Below are positions 59,440 through 64,000 of a DNA stretch of 64,000 bases, one piece after another. This DNA comes from Haloprofundus halophilus (GTDB taxonomy: Archaea; Halobacteriota; Halobacteria; Halobacteriales; Haloferacaceae). Numbering within the stretch: position 1 is the first letter of the stretch; each line of letters opens with the position of its first letter. The notes beneath the pieces are model-generated. The model searched no databases and was not told the DNA's origin. It saw nothing but the letters and a program-made list of their open reading frames with translations. The translations under genes and the position numbers were made by a program. The stretch lies in contig NZ_QQRR01000002.1 of assembly GCF_003439925.1 (NCBI RefSeq), forward strand, positions 248,001 to 312,000. The letters are read 5' to 3'.

Positions 59440-60918
59440 CTACGCCATCGAACGGGTCGGTCGCTCGCCACTGCGGTAGAACTGGCCGTGAAAGTCGAAG
59501 GGAATCGGCGCGTCGAACACCGCCCGAGCGCGCTCGGTCATCGTCGCCGCGTCGAGCACGAGGAGAAACGACCGCTCGGCGTCGGCGTCGAGAACGATAG
59601 AGAGGAGCACGCCGTCGTCCTCCGCGGCGGTCTCCTCGCCGTTTCCGTCCGTCTCGGGCGAGACCCGCGGGACGAAGAGCGGCTCGCCCGGGTAGACGTT
59701 CGGCTCGGTCCACCTTCTCGACGCCTGGTAGCGACCGGCTCGCTCGCCGAGGTCGATTTTCACGATTCGGTCGGCGTAGCTCTCGGGCGAGCGCTCGGCG
59801 GTTCCGACGCCGTAGACGTAGCGGTAGGGCTGGGTGTTGTAGCGCGCGTAATGGGTGGTCGGAAACTCCACGTGACCCGGATGTAACGTCCGCGTGACGA
59901 CGTGCCCGGTTTCGGGGTCGACCTGCAGGCGACGGAGTTCCGCGCCCGGCGGCGCGAACTCGGGCGAGTCGAAGCTGTCGAGAGAGAACGCGTCGACGAC
60001 GCTCGCGTCCTCGAACGCCGCCACGTCGAAGTGGAGCGCACCGTCTCGCTCGAAGGCGTTGACGTGGTGGAAGACGAAACACGGCGCGGTCCGCGTATCG
60101 ACGACGAGTTCGCCGTTCTCTCTGTCGACGACGAGGACGCGCGTCCCTCGTTCGGGCTCCCAGCGGTAACTCTCGACGAACGGGCGGTCCCGGAGCAACG
60201 CGAGCGGCGAGGTCCGAAACGGCGGGACGAGCACGGCGACGTAGTTCGGCGTCAGCGCGAAACTGTGGAGGTAGCCGGGGCGGCGAATCGGAATCCGCGC
60301 GACCACCTCGCGCCGCTCTTTCCCGTCGGGGACGCGGTAGACGACGTACTCGCTCCGGAGGCCGAAGCGCGTCGCGACGCCCACAATCTCCTCTCGAAAC
60401 GGGTCGTAGTGGACGTGCGCGAGCGGGCCCGCCCGTCCGACCTCGTCGTCGAACTCCCGTTCCCCCCGCGTCCGGAGCGTTTCGGGGTCGTAGACGGTCC
60501 ACCGCGGCGTCTCCGTCGCCGCGAGATGGCGACCGCCGAGGTAGACCACGTCGACGGGCGCGTTGTCCGTCGCCGCACCGGTCCCGAACCGCCGGAGGTG
60601 ACCGAGGCCGCGCCACTGCGGGTCCGTACCGAACTCGCGGAGGCGGAGGCGTCCGTGCTCGCGGACGTGGCGGAACTGTCGACTCCGCAGGAACCGGTTA
60701 CTGTACCGGACCTCGCCGTCGCCGATGCGGAAGCGGCGCAGCATCGCAAGTCCGTCGAACCAGTGGTTGACTCGGCGGTCGCCCACGGCGAACGACCCCG
60801 GGCCGTTGCGGACGAGCGTCCCCTCCAGCCACGGTGGAATCTCACCCTCGATTCGGAGCGGTTCGTCGGTGTACTCGGTCGTCGCGGGTCGCAAGCCGAG
60901 TCGGTGGTCGCCGCTCAT
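59440..60918 (-). CDS. Carotenoid oxygenase
   Basis: 492 residues from ATG 60918 (MSGDHRLGL), of the carotenoid cleavage/RPE65 family. It begins 'IEGEIPPWLEGTLVRNGPG', the standard family opening, and keeps the substrate-side 'NHWFDGLAMLRRFRI'. The four iron-binding His are visible: His170 in 'LAHVHYDP', His218 in 'GYLHSFALTP', His284 or 285 in 'FVFHHVNAFE' and one near the C-terminus in 'DFHGQFY'. It cleaves carotenoid double bonds, perhaps yielding retinal for rhodopsins or other apocarotenoids. The frame is open far upstream on this strand, but those residues are a shadow of the divergent M28 gene. Divergent from that gene across 180 bases. Confidence 0.93.
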   Translation of the reverse strand: MSGDHRLGLRPATTEYTDEPLRIEGEIPPWLEGTLVRNGPGSFAVGDRRVNHWFDGLAMLRRFRIGDGEVRYSNRFLRSRQFRHVREHGRLRLREFGTDPQWRGLGHLRRFGTGAATDNAPVDVVYLGGRHLAATETPRWTVYDPETLRTRGEREFDDEVGRAGPLAHVHYDPFREEIVGVATRFGLRSEYVVYRVPDGKERREVVARIPIRRPGYLHSFALTPNYVAVLVPPFRTSPLALLRDRPFVESYRWEPERGTRVLVVDRENGELVVDTRTAPCFVFHHVNAFERDGALHFDVAAFEDASVVDAFSLDSFDSPEFAPPGAELRRLQVDPETGHVVTRTLHPGHVEFPTTHYARYNTQPYRYVYGVGTAERSPESYADRIVKIDLGERAGRYQASRRWTEPNVYPGEPLFVPRVSPETDGNGEETAAEDDGVLLSIVLDADAERSFLLVLDAATMTERARAVFDAPIPFDFHGQFYRSGERPTRSMA

Positions 60919-61098
60919 CGGTGCGTCACCTCGACTATCGCTACCGCTTCGACTGCGGCTCCGCAGTCCATACCGAGGAGTCAGTCGCCAGCCGAATGGT
61001 GTTTGTCCTGGTCGTTCCGTCCCCTCCGCGTCCGGAGTGCAGTTCGAGTAGCTGACCGCTTCCCCGACACTCTTGTCGTCCCCGACGAACGCTCTCGC

Positions 61099-62484
61099 AT
61101 GACACGACTTCCCGACGACGTCGTCGGCGACGCACAGACCAGCACCTTCGGGTGGGAGACGCTCCGGTCGCTCGTCGACGTCGGCAACCGGATGGCCGGA
61201 CAGGAGGGCGAGAAGGCGGGCGCGGCGGTCGTCGCCGACGCCTTCGAGGAGGCGGGCCTGCGCGAGGTCGAGATAGACGAGTTCGACATCCCCGGCTGGT
61301 GGCGCGGCAGCTCCGCTATCGAACTCCGCGGGTCGCATCCGCGTCGCCACGAGAGTCAACACGACGTGCTGGCGCTGCCGGGGTCGCCGTCGGGGACGGT
61401 GTCGGGGCCGGTCGTCGACGTCGGCGACGGTACCTACGAGGAGTTCGACGAGGTCGGCGACGACCTGCAGGGCGCAATCGCGCTCGTCTCCAGCGACACC
61501 CCGGAGAACACCGACCGGTGGCTCCACCGCATGGAGAAGTACGTCAACGCCGCCGACCACGGCGCGACCGGGTTCCTCTTCCGAAACCACATCGAGGGGT
61601 CGCTGCCGCCGACCGGCGAGGTCGGCTACCACAACCGACCGGGGCCGATTCCGGCCGTCGGCGTCTCCAAGGAAGTCGGCGAGCGACTCGCGCGCTACGC
61701 CGACGAACAGGAGGGGTTCGTCGTCGAACTCGACGTCGACTGCCGAAACGAACCGACGAAATCGAGAAACGTCGAGGGCGTCCTCGGCCCCGCCGACGCC
61801 GACGAAGAGGTGCTCGTGACCGCGCACGTCGACGCCCACGACATCGCCGACGGCGCGAACGACAACGGTGCGGGGTCGGCGCTCGTCGCCGAAATCGGCC
61901 GACTGCTCGCGCAGGTCGAATCGGACCTCGACTCCCGCGTTCGGTTCGTCACGTTCGGCTCCGAGGAGATCGGCCTCTGGGGCGCCTACCACTTCGCGGA
62001 GAGCCGCGACCTCGACTCGGTGAAATGCGTCCTGAACGTCGACGGCCCGGCGAACTCCCGGAACGTCCGCGTCGGCACCAACGGCTTCGACGAGATGGGC
62101 GAGGCGTTCGAGGCGGTGGGCGAGGAACTCGACGTCCCCATCCAGTCGGGCGACACCATCTCGCCGCACGGCGACCAGTGGGCGTTCGTCCAGGAGGGCG
62201 TCCCCGCGGTGATGGCCTCCTCGACCTCCGACCAGAGCGGCCGCGGCTGGGGACACACCCACGCCGACACGCTCGACAAACTCGACCCGCGCGACCTGCG
62301 CGACGTGGCGACGATTCTCGCGAGCACTGCCTATCATCTCGCGAGCGACGAGGTGGAGACGCCGCACAAGACGCGCCGCGAGATTCGAGACAGCATCGAC
62401 GCCGGCTACGTCACCGAACTGAAGATGGGCGGACGCTGGCCGTACGACGACGACGCTCGAAGCGGGGCGAACGAGAGCCGATGA
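61099..62484 (+). CDS. M28-family zinc aminopeptidase with PA domain
   Basis: 461 residues from ATG 61099; the frame is open much further upstream, but this is antisense to the carotenoid oxygenase. A protease-associated domain (about 90-200) contains 'GDDLQGAIALVSSDTPENTD'. The peptidase domain has zinc ligands His and Asp in 'VTAHVDAHDIADGANDNGAG', the catalytic Glu pair in 'FGSEEIGLWGAYHF', a further Asp in 'CVLNVDGPANSRN' and the last His in 'GWGHTHADTLDKL'. No signal peptide, so cytosolic. It overlaps pcp by four bases, giving a small peptide-degradation operon. Confidence 0.93.
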   Translation: MTRLPDDVVGDAQTSTFGWETLRSLVDVGNRMAGQEGEKAGAAVVADAFEEAGLREVEIDEFDIPGWWRGSSAIELRGSHPRRHESQHDVLALPGSPSGTVSGPVVDVGDGTYEEFDEVGDDLQGAIALVSSDTPENTDRWLHRMEKYVNAADHGATGFLFRNHIEGSLPPTGEVGYHNRPGPIPAVGVSKEVGERLARYADEQEGFVVELDVDCRNEPTKSRNVEGVLGPADADEEVLVTAHVDAHDIADGANDNGAGSALVAEIGRLLAQVESDLDSRVRFVTFGSEEIGLWGAYHFAESRDLDSVKCVLNVDGPANSRNVRVGTNGFDEMGEAFEAVGEELDVPIQSGDTISPHGDQWAFVQEGVPAVMASSTSDQSGRGWGHTHADTLDKLDPRDLRDVATILASTAYHLASDEVETPHKTRREIRDSIDAGYVTELKMGGRWPYDDDARSGANESR

Positions 62485-63122
62485 CGCTGGTTCTCACCGG
62501 CTACGAACCGTTCGGCGACGACGACGAGAACCCGACGCAGACGCTCGCGGAGGAACTCGACGGCGGGACCGTCGCCGGTCACGAGATCGTCGGCCGCGTG
62601 CTGCCGGTCGAGTACGCCGTCGCCGCCGACGAGATGGCGACGCTCGTCGCCGACTACGACCCCGACGTAATCGTCTCGACCGGACTCGCGGCCGGCCGTT
62701 CCGCCGTCTCCGTCGAACGAATCGGCGTCAACGTCAACGACTGCGGCGGCGTCGCCGACAACGCGGATGCGGAACCGCGAAACGAATTCATCGACGCCGA
62801 CGGCGCGGACGCGTACTTCTCGACGCTTCCGGTGGTGTCGGTCGTCGAGTCGCTGTTGGACGCCGGTATCCCCGCGCGCGTCTCGAACACGGCGGGAACG
62901 CACCTCTGCAACAACGTGCTGTACAGTACGCGGGCGCTCTTGGAGCGCGAAGGGCTGGAGACGCCGATGGGGTTCGTCCACATGCCGTTGACGCCGGAGA
63001 TGGCCGCCGAGAAAGCGAGCGAGGACGAAGCGACGGCGGGCGGCGCGGTGGAGGCGAGCCTCCCGCTCGAACTGCAGAAACGGGCGGTCGAGTTGGCGTT
63101 CGAGACGGCGCTTGGCGGCTGA
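62481..63122 (+). CDS. pcp: Pyroglutamyl peptidase I
   Basis: 213 residues, ATG overlapping the M28 stop (ATGA). C15 cysteine peptidase that removes N-terminal pyroglutamate. It begins 'LVLTGYEPFGDDDENPTQ', the usual family start. The catalytic triad is Glu79 in 'AVSVERIGVN', Cys143 in 'VSNTAGTHLCNNVLYST' and His167 in 'GFVHMPLTP'. Normal length. Together with the aminopeptidase it would release blocked N-terminal residues from peptides. Confidence 0.95.
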   Translation: MTLVLTGYEPFGDDDENPTQTLAEELDGGTVAGHEIVGRVLPVEYAVAADEMATLVADYDPDVIVSTGLAAGRSAVSVERIGVNVNDCGGVADNADAEPRNEFIDADGADAYFSTLPVVSVVESLLDAGIPARVSNTAGTHLCNNVLYSTRALLEREGLETPMGFVHMPLTPEMAAEKASEDEATAGGAVEASLPLELQKRAVELAFETALGG

Positions 63123-63251
63123 GTCGGCTGTCTCTGGTTGACTCTCCTTTGATCGTCCTCCACCGATCTTCGTACTGGATTGGATGTCACACTTAAACGA
63201 CGGTTCTCACGGGAATCGAACGAGTGCACCGGGCCCGAGGAAGGAACGCGG

Positions 63252-63279
63252 CCTGTTATCAAAAAACCACGATAGCAGG
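63252..63279. terminator. Hairpin between pcp and the toxin pseudogene
   Basis: cctgttatc (63252-63260) and gatagcagg (63271-63279) pair over 9 bases with one G-T, with a loop beginning aaaaaa. It sits between two converging genes and may terminate one or both. No T-run follows on the pcp strand. Confidence 0.35.
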
Positions 63280-63296
63280 TTCTTGCTCGGGTCGAA

Positions 63297-63689
63297 CTAG
63301 TCAATCAACTCTTTTGGTGCGACACCACCGTGGTCGAGAATCTCTCCATCGAAAGTAGTCAACGTCGCGTTCACGTCGTCCGCCAATGCGAGAAGGACGC
63401 AATCCATCGTATAGAGGAGGTTGTCCCGCTGTAATTCATACGCCGTGATTTAGTCACTGATTTCGGGTGCGTATATGTCCACAGTACTGTAAATATCAGA
63501 TAATACCGCTTCGACTCGGTCTTGCTCAACGCGCTTCTTCTTGGTCATCACTGACCGAATCTCCATGAGATTTAGAATAGATGTACAGAACTCGTAGTCT
63601 TTATTGAGTAACTGCGTCGCAACCTCGCCGCGGCCCGGTTCGTCGGTCAGACTGGCAATGAAGACGTTCGTATCGATGAAGACCTTCAT
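63297..63689 (-). pseudogene. PIN-domain toxin (VapC-like) with in-frame stop
   Basis: The frame starts MKVFIDTNVFIASLTDEPGR (first catalytic Asp) with 'TSILNLMEIRSVM' (conserved Glu), then meets a TAA at 63452-63450, after 79 residues. The same frame continues to TAG at 63299-63297 with a normal PIN end: 'LLYTMDCVLLALADD' (catalytic Asp) and 'LTTFDGEIL'. The full length would be 130 residues, the family norm. A single base change (for example CAA or GAA to TAA) therefore kills the toxin, while its length and frame remain intact, so the loss is recent or the stop is read through. The antitoxin gene precedes it by two bases. Confidence 0.85.
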
Positions 63690-63691
63690 TC

Positions 63692-63838
63692 CTACTTTCG
63701 TTCGTTACGGACTGCTTCGACGGAATCGAGGTCTACATCTGCAAATCGGCCCGAAAGAAGATCGCCCAGTCGCGGTCGAGGTTCGTTGTCGTCGGACGAT
63801 TCGTCAGCCCGATTCGGCGGCGTTGCGTAGCTACCCAT
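63692..63838 (-). CDS. Small antitoxin (VapB-like)
   Basis: 48 residues from ATG 63838 (MGSYATPPNR); a longer in-frame version to 63988 exists but its N-terminus is Arg-rich and unlike the family. The C-terminal half 'PRLGDLLSGRFADVDLDSVE' with 'AVRNERK' resembles the toxin-binding tail of short haloarchaeal VapB-like proteins. It lacks an obvious DNA-binding part, so the DNA-binding region may be missing or minimal. Directly upstream of the broken PIN toxin; it may now be an orphan. Confidence 0.6.
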   Translation of the reverse strand: MGSYATPPNRADESSDDNEPRPRLGDLLSGRFADVDLDSVEAVRNERK

Positions 63839-64000
63839 TACCAGTAATTGCAGGCGTGCCTGTAAATCGCTTTCTCTGTTCGAGAGTTCCGCTCTGTCGA
63901 ACCGATTTGCTTCGTCCCGTCGAATCGGCGTTGCTCGACTCCTCGCTCTCGGACGGTTCCGCAGAGTCGTTCGCAACTCCGGAATCAAGCCTACAGTTTT

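Noticed and set aside
60919-62367. Minus-strand extension of the carotenoid oxygenase frame
   Set aside because: It is antisense to the M28 peptidase. The family's natural N-terminus is at 60918.
61152-62480. Long Arg-rich plus-strand frame running into pcp
   Set aside because: It is an off-frame shadow of the M28 gene with low-complexity Arg/Pro composition. Only 62481-63122 is coding.
59902-62484. Very long plus-strand open frame (about 860 codons)
   Set aside because: Only the part from ATG 61099 is coding (M28 peptidase). The upstream part lies antisense to the carotenoid oxygenase and is an open-frame by-product of high GC.
63190-63240. Fragment resembling the T-arm of a tRNA on the minus strand (cgttcgattcccg)
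   Set aside because: The T-stem does not pair properly and no acceptor or anticodon stem can be built, so neither a tRNA nor an attachment site is supported.
1-64000. CRISPR arrays, rRNA genes and complete tRNA genes
   Set aside because: No regularly spaced repeats, no rRNA-like sequence and no tRNA cloverleaf was recognised by eye. A tRNAscan/Infernal run would settle it.

Overview
The window is haloarchaeal (class Halobacteria) DNA. The proteins are strongly acidic, most genes are GC-rich, and the basal factor is an archaeal TFB. The gene families are typical haloarchaeal ones: a VirB4-type conjugation cluster, AbrB/PIN toxin-antitoxin pairs, an STT3/AglB-like oligosaccharyltransferase and a dTDP-rhamnose pathway. 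The genus cannot be fixed from the sequence alone.

Layout. 1-9 kb is accessory DNA: an OB-fold DNA-binding protein, small membrane proteins, an AbrB/PIN locus whose toxin is wrecked next to an IS605/IS1341-type TnpB element, three copies of a dispersed GC-rich repeat, an archaeal DUF234-type ATPase and an acyl-CoA synthetase. 9-22.7 kb looks like an integrated plasmid or conjugative element. It carries a SWIM protein, its own TFB, a winged-helix/TumE-like pair, a FilR1-like regulator, a run of overlapping genes resembling a VirB2/VirB6/VirB3/VirB4 secretion apparatus with a large surface protein and a Tat lipoprotein, and a short PrimPol-like primase. Three of its genes share one promoter-plus-palindrome cassette. 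22.8-29 kb mixes ordinary chromosomal genes (ArsR, aldo/keto reductase, MBL-fold hydrolase) with plasmid-type wHTH genes and a three-gene operon of unknown function.

29.3-52.4 kb is a surface glycan locus. It begins with a polyprenyl-phosphate sugar transferase and has a visibly AT-richer variable core (about 31.2-39 kb) with four glycosyltransferases, an FkbM methyltransferase, a Wzy-like polymerase and a Wzx-type flippase. It continues with a complete rmlC-rmlA-rmlD-rmlB set for dTDP-L-rhamnose, a DUF4330 protein, a second wHTH/TumE-like pair, a GalE-type epimerase, an STT3-like protein with an N-terminal winged-helix-like domain and a C-terminal LamG domain, and a sugar nucleotidyltransferase. 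The likely flow is: nucleotide sugars, stepwise assembly on a polyprenyl carrier, flipping, polymerisation, then transfer to protein or release.

52.7-64 kb returns to GC-rich chromosomal DNA: membrane proteins, DUF5789, a GT-C-like polytopic protein, a CHAT (caspase-like) protease that overlaps tail-to-tail with a 46-residue membrane peptide gene, a carotenoid oxygenase, an M28 peptidase overlapping a pyroglutamyl peptidase, and a second toxin-antitoxin locus whose PIN toxin carries an in-frame stop. The points most worth following up are the CHAT/small-membrane-peptide pair, the shared palindromic promoter cassette, the two wHTH/TumE-like pairs and the STT3-LamG fusion.
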